From: CAZXGD01 sp046350455 | Lineage (GTDB): Bacteria > Planctomycetota > Phycisphaerae > Phycisphaerales > SM1A02 | Reading direction: 5' to 3' | DNA length: 64,000 nucleotides | NCBI GenBank assembly: GCA_046350455.1 | Contig: JAXMAM010000006.1 | Coordinates: 82,839 to 146,838, forward strand | Shown here: piece by piece, positions 27,328 through 36,766 of the stretch | Position numbering within the stretch: position 1 is the stretch's first letter | Layout of the letters: each line of letters starts with the position of its first letter | Notes under the pieces: model-generated | The model's input: the letters and a program-made list of their open reading frames with translations, nothing else | What the model was told of the DNA's origin: nothing | Databases searched by the model: none | Made by a program: the position numbers and the translations under genes

Positions 27328-28767
27328 ATGCAAGACCGCATGCTCATCGGCGGCGCGTGGTGTGGGGCGGCCAGCGGCAAGACCTTTCCCGTTCGCAATC
27401 CAGCCACCGACGCGCTGATTGCAGAAGTCCCAGACGGCACCAGCACAGACACAGCGCAGGCCATCAGCGCGGCAGCGGCAGCCTTCCCCGCGTGGAGCGC
27501 CACCACCGCGCTGGAGCGCAGCGGCCTGCTGCGCGCGCTGGCCGCAGCCATGATGCAGCGGCAAGAGCAGCTGGCCACCCTGTGCACCAGCGAGTGCGGC
27601 AAGCCACTGACCGAAGCGCGCGGCGAAGTGGCCTACGCAGCAGGCTTCCTGGACTGGTTTGCAGAAGAAGCACGCCGCGTTTACGGGCAGAGCATTCCGT
27701 CCAGCGACCCCGCCAAGCGCCTGCTCACGCTGCGCCGACCTGTGGGCGTGGCCGCCGCCATCACGCCGTGGAACTTTCCGCTGGCCATGGTGACGCGCAA
27801 GATGGGCCCCGCGCTGGCTGCTGGCTGCACGCAGGTGGTGAAGCCCGCGGAGCAGACGCCCCTTTCAGCGCTGGCCATTGCAGAGCTGGCCGCCGAGGTT
27901 GGCTTTCCTGCGGGCGTGATCAATGTGGTAACAGGTCTGGACGCAGCGGCGCTGTGCGCGCCGTTCTTCCAGGGCATGACAGTGCGGCACGTGAGCTTCA
28001 CGGGCAGCACCGAGGTTGGCAAGCTGCTGATCCGCCAGAGCGCAGACAGCGTGATCCGCCTGAGCCTGGAGCTGGGCGGCCACGCGCCGTTCGTGGTGTT
28101 TGAGGACGCAGACCTTGACCTGGCGGTGGCGGGCGCCATGGCCAGCAAGTTCCGCAACAGCGGCCAGACGTGCGTGTGCGCCAACCGGTTCCTGGTGCAG
28201 CGCAGCGTGCGTGCTGCATTTGTAGAGAAGTTCACCGCTGCAGTGCGCGCCCTGAAGGTGGGCCGCGGCGACCAGCCCGGCGTGAACGTTGGCCCGCTCA
28301 TTGACGACGCCGGCGACCGCAAGGTGGCCGAGCATGTGCAGGAAGCCGTGGCGGCCGGGGCGGCCATCCGCTGCGGCGGCAAGCCAGCGCGCGTGGAGGG
28401 CGGCAGTGCGCGCTTCTTTGAGCCCACCGTGCTAGACCAGGTGACCCCTGCCATGCGCTGCGCGCGCGAGGAGACCTTTGGCCCAGTGGCGCCTGTCATG
28501 GAGTTTGGCACCGAACAAGAAGCCCTGGCCATGGCCAACGACACCCCGTATGGTCTGGCTGCGTACTGCTACACGCGCGATGGCGCACGCATCGTGCGCA
28601 TGATGGAGGGGTTGCACTACGGCATCGTGGGCATCAACGACGCGCTGCCAGCCTGCCCGCAAGCGCCCTTTGGCGGCGTGAAGCAGAGCGGCCTTGGCCG
28701 CGAAGGCGGCCCGCATGGCATTGATGAGTATCTGGACCTGCGCTACGTGAGCTGGCGGGTGGGCTGA
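27328..28767 (+). CDS. gabD: NAD(P)-dependent succinate-semialdehyde dehydrogenase-like aldehyde dehydrogenase
   Basis: A 479-aa aldehyde dehydrogenase, best matched to succinate-semialdehyde dehydrogenases, which oxidise the aldehyde to succinate with NAD(P)+. Family motifs: TPWNFPLAMVTRK, Lys172 (VVKPAEQTPLS), FTGSTEVGK, the general-base Glu248 (LELGGHAPF) and the nucleophile Cys282 (NSGQTCVCANR). Full length. Its stop codon directly abuts the stop of convergent mscL. Substrate specificity is inferred from overall resemblance. Confidence 0.88.
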   Translation: MQDRMLIGGAWCGAASGKTFPVRNPATDALIAEVPDGTSTDTAQAISAAAAAFPAWSATTALERSGLLRALAAAMMQRQEQLATLCTSECGKPLTEARGEVAYAAGFLDWFAEEARRVYGQSIPSSDPAKRLLTLRRPVGVAAAITPWNFPLAMVTRKMGPALAAGCTQVVKPAEQTPLSALAIAELAAEVGFPAGVINVVTGLDAAALCAPFFQGMTVRHVSFTGSTEVGKLLIRQSADSVIRLSLELGGHAPFVVFEDADLDLAVAGAMASKFRNSGQTCVCANRFLVQRSVRAAFVEKFTAAVRALKVGRGDQPGVNVGPLIDDAGDRKVAEHVQEAVAAGAAIRCGGKPARVEGGSARFFEPTVLDQVTPAMRCAREETFGPVAPVMEFGTEQEALAMANDTPYGLAAYCYTRDGARIVRMMEGLHYGIVGINDALPACPQAPFGGVKQSGLGREGGPHGIDEYLDLRYVSWRVG

Positions 28768-28783
28768 TCAGCCCCCGCCCGCC
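28754..28783. terminator. inverted repeat across the adjoining stops of the aldehyde dehydrogenase gene and mscL
   Basis: The core GGGCTGATCAGCCC (28761-28774) is a perfect palindrome whose centre TGATCA is made of the two stop codons (TGA for the + gene, TCA for mscL). Flanking GGCGGGT and CGCCCGCC extend it imperfectly. It could act as a bidirectional terminator, though it lacks a loop and a T run. Confidence 0.4.
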
Positions 28784-29190
28784 TTGCTGTCGCCGTCCTT
28801 GATCTGGCCGATGGTCTTGCCAGCCATGCTGGAGATCTTCTTGAGCTCCTCCAGGCTGCGCATGTCGGCCAGCTTGTTCATGGTGCGGATGGCCACGAAC
28901 ACGCTGAGCGCCACGATGAAGAACTGCACCACCGTGTCCAGGAACGCGCCGTAGCGGATGGCCACCTCGGGCGTGGTGGTCACGCCGTTCTCCATGACCG
29001 CCTTCTGCAGGATCAGCTTCAGGTCGCTGAAGTTCACGCCGCCAATCAGGAGGCCCAGCGGCGGGTTGAAGATGTCCTTCACCACAGAGTCAACCACCTT
29101 GCCAAAGGCCGCACCAATGATCACGCCCACGGCCAGGTCCAGTGCATTGCCCTTGACAGCGAAAGTCTTGAATTCCTGAATGATGCCCAT
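28768..29190 (-). CDS. mscL: large-conductance mechanosensitive channel
   Basis: A 140-aa inner-membrane channel subunit that opens under membrane tension to release solutes in osmotic downshock. N-terminal helix EFKTFAVKGNALDLAVGVIIG with the conserved glycine-rich pore helix, second helix about 80-105 (VVQFFIVALSVFVAI), and a charged C-terminal helix (EELKKISS). Normal length. Divergent from the chemoreceptor gene (24 bp). Confidence 0.96.
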   Translation of the reverse strand: MGIIQEFKTFAVKGNALDLAVGVIIGAAFGKVVDSVVKDIFNPPLGLLIGGVNFSDLKLILQKAVMENGVTTTPEVAIRYGAFLDTVVQFFIVALSVFVAIRTMNKLADMRSLEELKKISSMAGKTIGQIKDGDSKAGGG

Positions 29191-29214
29191 GGCGGCATTC
29201 TACGATGCGCACCC

Positions 29215-30852
29215 GTGCGATACCGCCCTGCCATGATCCTGATGGTGTCTGCGGTCGCCGTGGCCACCGCAAGCGCCGCGCTGGTGGCCACTTGGCTGGC
29301 CGGCCGCGCCGAGATGCGCCGCGCGCTGGAGACGCAGGCCGTGGTGCTGGCCAGCACGGCCGCGCAGGGCGTGGACGCAGCGCAGAACACCCGCGCCGCG
29401 CAGGGGCAGTCCTTTACATCGGAGGACTATGCCACCATCGAGCGCGCGCTGCGCCGCATGCGGGACAGCTGGCGTGCAGCCGGACTGAACGTGCGCTACG
29501 TGTACACCCTGGTGCCAGACACGCGGTCGCCCACCGGCCTGGCATATGCCGTGGACGCAGAGGAAGAGGCCGTCAACAAGTCGCAGATCGGCGAGCCGTG
29601 GATCACGCGCACCTCAGACGTGGGCACCTTTGACTACCGCCACCCGCAGGCCTTTGGCTACGAGGACCGGTACGGCGAGTTCTTCAGCGGCTTCATGCCC
29701 GTGCGCGCAGAAGGCACCGACGTGGCCATGGTGGTGGGCGTGGACCTGGATGGCTCGCTGGTGGACCAGGCTGGCTGGCGCACCATCCGCACCGCGCTGG
29801 GGCCAGTGGCGTTGATCATCGTGCTGGCGGTGCTGCTGGCTGGCATTCCGGGGCGGCGCCTGGTGCGTCCGCTGGAGAACCTCCGCGTGGTCGCGCAGCG
29901 GTTTGGCCAGGGGGACCTGACCGTGCGCCCCGACGTGCGCGCGCCCGGCGAGGCTGGCGCGATTGCGGTGGCCCTGCAGAGCTCGCTGGCTGCCCTGCGG
30001 CACACCGTGCGCAGCGCGGATGACACCTCTCAGCGCGTGCGCGAAGCCTGCGAGCGCCTGCTTGCCACTGCCGAGGAGCGCCGCAAGGCCGTCCGCCAGG
30101 CCACCGAACGCACAGCAGATGCCGCTCGCCGCGCACGCGCCATCGTGGCTGCCAGCGGCAACATCGCGCATGACGCCAACGCAGTGGCTGGCGTGGCCCG
30201 CGAGTCTGTTGAGGCGGGCACGCAGATGCAGCGGGAGATTGCAGCCATTGAAGGCTCCGTGCGCGGCGTGGTGGAGCGCGGGCATGAGCTGGCCCGGAAC
30301 CTGCAGGTGATGCGCGATCGCGCCGCCACCGTGGACAGCGCGCTGGAGACCATCGTGCAGGTGGCCAACCGCAGCAGCGTGCTCAGCCTGAACGCAGAGA
30401 TCGAGGCCAACCAGGCCGGCCCGGCTGGCCGCGGCTTTGCTGTGGTGGCGCGCGAGATCCGCCGCCTGGCTGAACAGGCCGCCGCCAGCAGCCTGCAGGT
30501 GGAGCGCAACCTGGCCGCCATGCATGAGGCCATGCAGGCTGGCGACCGCGCTGCAGAGGTGTTCGACCGCGCTGCGCAGGAGGCCAGCCAGAAGTCATCG
30601 CAGCTGTCCATGTGCCTGTCGCAGGGCATGCGCGAGCTGGACTCGCTGACACCGCGCCTGCAGGGCATTGCAGAGCGCGGCGACGACTTCAACCGCGAAG
30701 GCCGCACCATGGACGCTGGCCTGGCAGAGGCAGAGGCCGCGGTGGCGGCGCTGGGCGCGCTGCTTGAGAACTTTGATACGTCGCTGGCCGAGCTGCGGGA
30801 CCGATCGCAGCAGGTGCACGGCCTGCTGGCGCAACTCAGAACAGAGGAATGA
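29215..30852 (+). CDS. methyl-accepting chemotaxis protein
   Basis: A 545-aa receptor: signal anchor (about 7-27), periplasmic sensor domain (about 30-195), second membrane helix (about 197-215, LIIVLAVLLAGIPG), HAMP linker (about 217-270), then a helical signalling domain whose hairpin tip contains VANRSSVLSLNAEIEANQAG and RGFAVVAREIRRLAEQ. No other chemotaxis gene is nearby. The start is GTG at 29215; ATG at 29233 is an alternative. It precedes the VCBS protein by 3 bp. The signal sensed is unknown. Confidence 0.9.
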   Translation: MRYRPAMILMVSAVAVATASAALVATWLAGRAEMRRALETQAVVLASTAAQGVDAAQNTRAAQGQSFTSEDYATIERALRRMRDSWRAAGLNVRYVYTLVPDTRSPTGLAYAVDAEEEAVNKSQIGEPWITRTSDVGTFDYRHPQAFGYEDRYGEFFSGFMPVRAEGTDVAMVVGVDLDGSLVDQAGWRTIRTALGPVALIIVLAVLLAGIPGRRLVRPLENLRVVAQRFGQGDLTVRPDVRAPGEAGAIAVALQSSLAALRHTVRSADDTSQRVREACERLLATAEERRKAVRQATERTADAARRARAIVAASGNIAHDANAVAGVARESVEAGTQMQREIAAIEGSVRGVVERGHELARNLQVMRDRAATVDSALETIVQVANRSSVLSLNAEIEANQAGPAGRGFAVVAREIRRLAEQAAASSLQVERNLAAMHEAMQAGDRAAEVFDRAAQEASQKSSQLSMCLSQGMRELDSLTPRLQGIAERGDDFNREGRTMDAGLAEAEAAVAALGALLENFDTSLAELRDRSQQVHGLLAQLRTEE

Positions 30853-30855
30853 CCC

Positions 30856-32601
30856 ATGTTTCAGGCCCAGACGCCACCGCCCGCTCCGCCGCCGCCACCA
30901 CCCGCCATGCAGTTTGTGGACGCCACCGCAGAGCTGGGCGTGGCTGGCCAGAGCGACGCCCGCCTGGCGCTGACAGACCTGAACAGCGATGGCCGCCCAG
31001 ACCTGGTGGTGGGCCGGCGCCTGGTCTTCCTGAACATGGCGGATCCGTCGCTGCCGCGCGGCTGGAAGTTTGTGCAGGCACCCACCACGCTGCCAGACAT
31101 GGGCAAGTCTGCGGTCACAGCCTTTGCAGACTTTGACAACGATGGCAACACCGACGCTGTGGTGGTGCGCGACGCAGACGGCCCTGTGGAGGGCGAGGCA
31201 GCCGCTGTCTACTGCCCCGGCAAGGGCGACGGCACCTTTGGCACGCCCGTGACCATTGCAGCGCTGGCGCCAGCGCATTCCGCAGCGTTGGCTGTGGGCG
31301 ACGTGAACGGCGACGGGCGCCTGGACCTCTACCGCGGCAACTGGTACCGCAAGTATGGAGAGGCGCTGGATGCGCCCAGCGGAGACCTCTTGGTGCAGCA
31401 GGGCTCGGAAGGCCCGCCCGCCAGCTTTGTGCGCGTGAAGTGGCCGGAAGACGGCCTGACCTTTGACGAGGAGAAGGACGCTGCTGGCCGGCCCACGTAT
31501 GGCGCTGTCATCGCGCGCCTGTCTCCGCCCAATGCGCCCTGCGCGCCTGCGCAGATCGCGCAGCTCAACTACGGCCGCCGCTGGAACCGCCTGTATGTGC
31601 ACGCGCCGTTTGAGAAGGACTCGCCGCCAGAGGGCTGGTACGACATCAGCACGCAGGTGGGCTTTGACGGCGACGCTGACCGCAGCGGCGCGTATCCCGC
31701 GTGGCTGGAGGAGCGCGCCAAGACCGACAAGCGCTTTGAACGCGAGGCCGAGAAGCCCTTCCGCTCCAACGGCAACACCTTTGACATGGCCGTGGGCGAC
31801 GTGAACAACGACGGCATGTTCGACTGCTTTGTGGCGGAGATCACGCACGCGTGGGCGGGGACATCCGCGGACCGCTCGCGATTCCTGATTGCAGGCGCTG
31901 CCAACAACGCGCTGGGCGTCACGTTCACCACGCCAGCGTGGGCCAATGTGGACCGCATTCCGCCCGGTGATGGGCCAGAGAGCCGCAGCTGGAACCAAGG
32001 CGACTTGTTCTGCGACCTGGCAGATCTGGACAACGACGGCCTGGTGGACCTGCTGCTGGCCAGCGGCGACTATCCAGACAAGCCGCCCTTTGAGCAGCGG
32101 CTGCGCATCTTCCGGCAGCTGGCAACGCCAGGCCCAGATGGCCGCAAGTTTGTAGACGCCACCGCTGGCAGCGGCGTGGACTTGCCAGGCGCTGGCCAGC
32201 TGGCCATTGGCGACCTTGACCTGGACGGCGACGTGGACATCGTGTGCGGCCAGAGCTTCACACGCTTTACTGAAGAGATGAAGAAGGCCGCGGGCGGCAC
32301 GCCGCAGCTGCACGTGTATCTGAACCAGGCATCGCAGCACGGCGCGCGCGGCACCACGCTGACGCTGCGCGGCGAGAAGAACAAGCCAGTCTCACGCGAC
32401 GCGATTGGGGCTGTGGTGGTGGTGGTGAACACCGATGGCCGCATGCAGATTGGCCAGCTGCTGGGCACCGGCGGCCACAGCGGCAAGCAGAACGCAGCGC
32501 AGATCCACTTTGGCAACACCACGCCGCAGGCCAGGCTGAGCTTTCCGCCCGGCGTGATTCCAACACAGATCATCAACACCTATGCCCCCGCCAAGCCCTG
32601 A
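30856..32601 (+). CDS. FG-GAP/VCBS repeat protein with ASPIC/UnbV-like C-terminus
   Basis: A 581-aa protein with several calcium-binding FG-GAP/VCBS motifs (LTDLNSDGRPDLVVG, FADFDNDGNTDAVVV, VGDVNGDGRLDLYRG, VGDVNNDGMFDCFVA, LADLDNDGLVDLLLA, IGDLDLDGDVDIVCG), which form a seven-bladed propeller, and a C-terminal segment like ASPIC/UnbV (RDAIGAVVVVV, HFGNTTPQ). Such proteins are usually secreted, but this one begins with a Pro-rich stretch (TPPPAPPPPPPA) and no visible signal peptide, although the ATG has an AGAGGA site. Starts 3 bp after the chemoreceptor gene. Confidence 0.82.
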   Translation: MFQAQTPPPAPPPPPPAMQFVDATAELGVAGQSDARLALTDLNSDGRPDLVVGRRLVFLNMADPSLPRGWKFVQAPTTLPDMGKSAVTAFADFDNDGNTDAVVVRDADGPVEGEAAAVYCPGKGDGTFGTPVTIAALAPAHSAALAVGDVNGDGRLDLYRGNWYRKYGEALDAPSGDLLVQQGSEGPPASFVRVKWPEDGLTFDEEKDAAGRPTYGAVIARLSPPNAPCAPAQIAQLNYGRRWNRLYVHAPFEKDSPPEGWYDISTQVGFDGDADRSGAYPAWLEERAKTDKRFEREAEKPFRSNGNTFDMAVGDVNNDGMFDCFVAEITHAWAGTSADRSRFLIAGAANNALGVTFTTPAWANVDRIPPGDGPESRSWNQGDLFCDLADLDNDGLVDLLLASGDYPDKPPFEQRLRIFRQLATPGPDGRKFVDATAGSGVDLPGAGQLAIGDLDLDGDVDIVCGQSFTRFTEEMKKAAGGTPQLHVYLNQASQHGARGTTLTLRGEKNKPVSRDAIGAVVVVVNTDGRMQIGQLLGTGGHSGKQNAAQIHFGNTTPQARLSFPPGVIPTQIINTYAPAKP

Positions 32602-33406
32602 GCGCGCAGCCAGTGGCAAGCCAGCAGTGACTGGGCAGTTTGACGGCCTGGCCACGGTGTACGCGGCCGCGCGTCCGGACTACCCAGACGCAGCCATGCG
32701 GGCGGTGCTGGAAGGCGTGCACCCCAGCCACGCAGACGGCGTGCTGCGCGTGCTGGATGTGGGCTGCGGCACAGGCATTTCTGCGCGGGCGCTGGTGCGG
32801 GCTGCTGCGCGCATGCAGCCGCCGGTGGCGCTGCGCGTGGAGGGCGTGGAGCCCGGCGCCGACATGCGGCAGACCGCGCAGCAGAGCGGCGCGCCGCTGG
32901 CGTGCATCCACGCTGCGCCTGCTGAACACACTGGCCTGCCAGACCATGCCTTTGACGTGCTGCTGTGCGCGCAGGCGTTCCACTGGTTCGACCCCGCTGC
33001 CGCGCTGGCAGAGTTTCACCGCGTGCTGCGCCCGGGCGGCCGGCTGGCGCTGGTGTGGAACCTGCGCGCAGAGGGCGTAGACCCGCTGACCGACGCATAC
33101 AACCGCGTGGTGACCACCACCGCGCAGCTGGACCCGCTGCAGGGCGAGCGCCGCGCGCAGCTGGCTGGGCCACTCCGCACCAGTCCACTCTTCCATCACG
33201 TGCGGCAGGTGGAGTTCCCCAACAATCAGCCTGTGACCGAAGAGAGCCTGCTGGCCCGCGCCACCAGCGCCAGCTACTTCCCGCGCACCCAGCCAGCGCG
33301 CAGCCAGGCGCTGGCAGAGCTGCGCACCGCCTTCCGGCAGCTGGCCCCCACTGTGGCTGTTCCAGCACTGCACCACGTGTGCCAGGTGACGCTGGCGGAC
33401 GCGTAG
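32582..33406 (+). CDS. class I SAM-dependent methyltransferase
   Basis: A 274-aa methyltransferase (Methyltransf_11-like). SAM motif VLDVGCGTGISARAL (about 57-71), acidic VEGVEPGADM, and motif IV region FDVLLCAQAFHWFD, followed by LRPGGRLALVWN. The small-molecule target is unknown. Its ATG lies within the last 20 bases of the VCBS gene, so translation is probably coupled. Ends 13 bp before fumC. Confidence 0.88.
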   Translation: MPPPSPERAASGKPAVTGQFDGLATVYAAARPDYPDAAMRAVLEGVHPSHADGVLRVLDVGCGTGISARALVRAAARMQPPVALRVEGVEPGADMRQTAQQSGAPLACIHAAPAEHTGLPDHAFDVLLCAQAFHWFDPAAALAEFHRVLRPGGRLALVWNLRAEGVDPLTDAYNRVVTTTAQLDPLQGERRAQLAGPLRTSPLFHHVRQVEFPNNQPVTEESLLARATSASYFPRTQPARSQALAELRTAFRQLAPTVAVPALHHVCQVTLADA

Positions 33407-33419
33407 ACTGTTCCCCCCC

Positions 33420-34901
33420 ATGGCCAAGCGCACCTCCAAGGCAGCCCGTACCACCGACCGCACCACCAAGACCCGCGTTGAGTCCGACAGCATGGGCCAG
33501 ATGAGCGTGCCACACGACGCGCTCTTTGGCGCCACCACGCAGCGCGCGGTGCTCAACTTCCCGGTGTCGGGCCGGCCCATTCCACCGCAGGTGGTGGCTG
33601 CGTACTTCGAGCTGAAGCGCGCCTGCGCCCTGGCCAACGTCAAGCTCAAGGAGCTGCCCCGCGACAAGGGCGCCGCCATCGTGGAGGCGTGCGAGCAGCT
33701 GCTGGAGGACTTTGCAGACCGCCGCGCGCAGGTGATGCGGCACTTCCCCATTGACGTGTTCCAGACTGGGTCCGGCACCAGCACCAACATGAACGTCAAC
33801 GAGGTGATTGCCAACACCGCCAGTCAGCTGGCTGGCAAGCCCATCGGCAGCAAGCAGCCGCTGCACCCCAATGACCACGTGAACTACGGGCAGAGCTCCA
33901 ACGACACCTTCCCCTCTGCCATGCAGATTGCAGGTGCCGTGGAGATCGAGGCCAAGCTGATCCCAGCGCTCAAGCGGCTGCACGCTGCGCTGGCAGCCAA
34001 GGCCCGCGCGTGGGACAAGCACGTGAAGATCGGCCGCACGCACCTGATGGACGCAACGCCGGTGCGTGTGGGCCAGGAGTTCAGCGGCTTTGCAGCAGCC
34101 GTGGAGTACGCCGTGGGCCGCGCAGCCCGCGCGCGCGACGCCATGGCGCTCAACATGCCCATCGGCGGCACGGCCGTGGGCACGGGCATCAACACCCACC
34201 CGCGCTTTGCGCGCGAGGTGTGTGCGGTGCTCAGCAAGGACCTGAAGGTGAAGTTTGCTGAAGCTGGCAACCACTTTGAAGCCCAGGCCACGCGCGACTG
34301 CGTGGTGGAGGCCAGCGGCCTGCTGAAGACCATCGCTGTGAGCCTGAGCAAGATTGCCAACGACATCCGCTGGATGGGCAGCGGTCCGCGCTGCGGCCTG
34401 GGTGAACTGCTGCTGCCAGCCACGCAGCCCGGCAGCAGCATCATGCCAGGCAAGGTGAACCCTGTGATCTGCGAGAGCATGATCCAGGTGGCCTGCCGCG
34501 TGGTGGGCAACGACGCCAGCATCACGCTGGGTGGCTTTGGCGGCGTGGGCAGCCTGCTGGAGCTGAACGTGGCCATGCCGCTGATCGCAGATGACCTGCT
34601 GGAGTCCGTTGACCTGCTTGCCAACGCCTGCGACATGTTCCGCGAGAAGTGCATCGAAGGCCTGGAGCTGCACCCCGACGCCATGAAGACCGTGGAGCGC
34701 AGCCTGATGATGGTGACCAGCCTGGCACCAGTCATCGGCTACGACAACGCTGCCAAAGTGGCCAAGGAGGCCTACAAGAGCGGCGAGACCATCCGCGCCT
34801 ACGTGCTGCGCAACAAGCTGGTGGATCCCAAGAAGCTGGATGCCCTGCTGGACCCCACAGCCATGACCAAGCCAGGTGGCAAGGGCCCCGGCGGCGGCTG
34901 A
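33420..34901 (+). CDS. fumC: class II fumarate hydratase
   Basis: Converts fumarate to malate in the citric acid cycle. A 493-aa protein with an N-terminal basic extension of about 20 residues, then the family segments TGSGTSTNMNVNEV, HPNDHVNYGQSSNDTFPSA, GRTHLMDATPV and the signature GSSIMPGKVNPV with the catalytic Ser loop. Length and motifs agree with an active class II enzyme. It closes the plus-strand run from the chemoreceptor gene. Confidence 0.96.
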   Translation: MAKRTSKAARTTDRTTKTRVESDSMGQMSVPHDALFGATTQRAVLNFPVSGRPIPPQVVAAYFELKRACALANVKLKELPRDKGAAIVEACEQLLEDFADRRAQVMRHFPIDVFQTGSGTSTNMNVNEVIANTASQLAGKPIGSKQPLHPNDHVNYGQSSNDTFPSAMQIAGAVEIEAKLIPALKRLHAALAAKARAWDKHVKIGRTHLMDATPVRVGQEFSGFAAAVEYAVGRAARARDAMALNMPIGGTAVGTGINTHPRFAREVCAVLSKDLKVKFAEAGNHFEAQATRDCVVEASGLLKTIAVSLSKIANDIRWMGSGPRCGLGELLLPATQPGSSIMPGKVNPVICESMIQVACRVVGNDASITLGGFGGVGSLLELNVAMPLIADDLLESVDLLANACDMFREKCIEGLELHPDAMKTVERSLMMVTSLAPVIGYDNAAKVAKEAYKSGETIRAYVLRNKLVDPKKLDALLDPTAMTKPGGKGPGGG

Positions 34902-34958
34902 TGCGCAGCGCTCAGTGGCGCAGCGGCGCAGTGGCCCAGGGCGGTTCAGCTGCCGCGC

Positions 34959-36520
34959 TCAGTCCAGCGCGTTGCGCATGGCGGGCGTGGCTGCAAACTG
35001 AGCCTGGTACTTGCTGATGTTGCTCACGTAGGTGACTGTCTGGCGCACGCCGTTGGCCAGCGCCACGCGCTCCACGCTGCCAAACCACGTGTCAGGATCC
35101 AGCCCGCGCTGCGCTGCCAGCTGGCGCCACTTGCGCACGTTGCCAGCGCCAGCGTTGTACGCCGCCAGGCAGAACCAGAACTGATCATCGGGCGCCACGC
35201 GCGGGTCGTTGAAGTAGGTGTGGTGCAGCCAGTCCATGTACTTGCAGCCGCCATGCACGTTCTGGTCTGGGTCGTACGGATCGGTCACGCCCAGCTCCTT
35301 GGCTGTGGCGGGCATCAGCTGCATGAGCCCCATGGCGCCCACGCCGCTCCGGGCGCGCGGATCAAAGTGGCTTTCCTGGTACGCCTGCGCTGCCACGCGC
35401 ACCGGCTGCAGGCGAACTGCCGGCCATGCTTCACAAACAGCGGCGCGTAGGCCAAGACGCTGGCCAGCGGTGGCCGGGACTGCACTGCTGGAGCCAGACG
35501 ATGCGGGGTCCGCTGGCGCGCTGGTGCTGGCCGCGTGCGCTGGATGGGACAGGTGCTCCACAGGGTCTGCTCCATACTCCGCAGCGCCCGCCAGCATGCG
35601 CTCGGCGCGCTCCTGCCGTGCGATGACTGGATGAAGCCGTTCAGCGCCTGCACCAGCGCTGGCATCTGCCGGCGCACGGCGCACGCCGTCTGCTGGTTGA
35701 CCGCCACGTTCACGGGCGTGGCCTCCAGACCTGGCAGGTTGCGCGCCAGCGCTGCCACCAGCGGGCGCGGCATCACGGTGTATTCGTAGGTGCCAGCCAC
35801 CACCAGCTCCAGCACCTCCTCCATGCCCAGGCGGTCTGGCGCGTACTCCACCTGTGGCGGTGCCAGCTGCCGCTGCTGGAAGGCGGGGCGCAGTTCGGCC
35901 AGCACATCGTCCGCAGCGCGTCCGCGCGCCACCACCACCGTGCGGCCGGACAGATCCTCGATGCGCTCCACGGCGCGTGCGTGCGGCGCACGCACCACAC
36001 CTGAGTCCACGTCGGTCAGCACTGGGCAGGTGAACGCGGCCACGCGCTCCCAGCCGGGCACCATCACCAGGCCGCCCGCTGCGATCTCCGCCCTGCCATC
36101 CTCCAGCGCCTGCTCCATCTGGTCGAGCGGCATGGGCACGAACTGCAGCGTGGGCAGCGCGCAGCCTTCCGGGCCGCACCTCTGCAGATGGTCTGCCAGG
36201 CCACGCATGAGCGCTGGCACCATGCCGTGCACGCCCTGCGGATCCACCCAGAAGAAGGTGCGGCTGTAGGGCACTGCCACGCGGATGGGCCAGCCATTGC
36301 GCATGAAGTCCGCCAGGTCTCCCTGCCGCGCTGGCGTGGTGGCCACCAGCAGATGGCTGGCGTCGGTGGTGGGCGTGACGGCTTCATGCACCGCATGCAG
36401 GTTGCCAGCGCCCGTGGGGTCCAGAGCAGAGGCATCTGGGCTCGCAGCCCACACAGATGGACCCGTCAGACCCGCAACACACCAGGGCAGTGAAGGCAGC
36501 AGCGCGCGTGCGGCTTCCAT
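34959..36520 (-). CDS. MltF-like membrane-bound lytic transglycosylase, frame broken
   Basis: N-terminal part (frame to about 35640) has a signal peptide from ATG 36520 and a bacterial solute-binding-3-like domain (ALEDGRAEIAAGGLVMVPGW). The C-terminal part, in another frame, is an SLT transglycosylase domain with the catalytic Glu in AAQAYQESHFDPRARS, GAMGLMQLMPATA and AAYNAGAGNVRKWR. A linking piece (YAPLFVKHGRQF) lies in the first frame, so at least three frame changes near 35635, 35455 and 35405 separate intact homology. Intact homologues cleave peptidoglycan without hydrolysis. Sequence error or pseudogene cannot be decided here. Confidence 0.75.
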
Positions 36521-36766
36521 CGGTTGGAAGCCGCGCGCAGGGGGCGAATCCACCCAAGGGGGCGGCGGGGGCGGGGCGTTGTGCGTGTTATCGGACACCA
36601 CAAACACGCTGCCGGCACGCGTGCGCGCGGGTTTCCCCGTCACCTGCACATCTTTCCAGCACTCTCTGGTTGCCTTTGAACACCCATGGGTTAGGTTCCC
36701 TCGGACCCGCTCTGCGGGCTCGTTTCAGTTCGGAACGAGATTTGAGGGAACGGAAGAGGAACCGCT

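Noticed and set aside
30595..32340. Open frame of 581 codons opposite the VCBS protein
   Set aside because: Antisense shadow; the plus strand has clear FG-GAP motifs.
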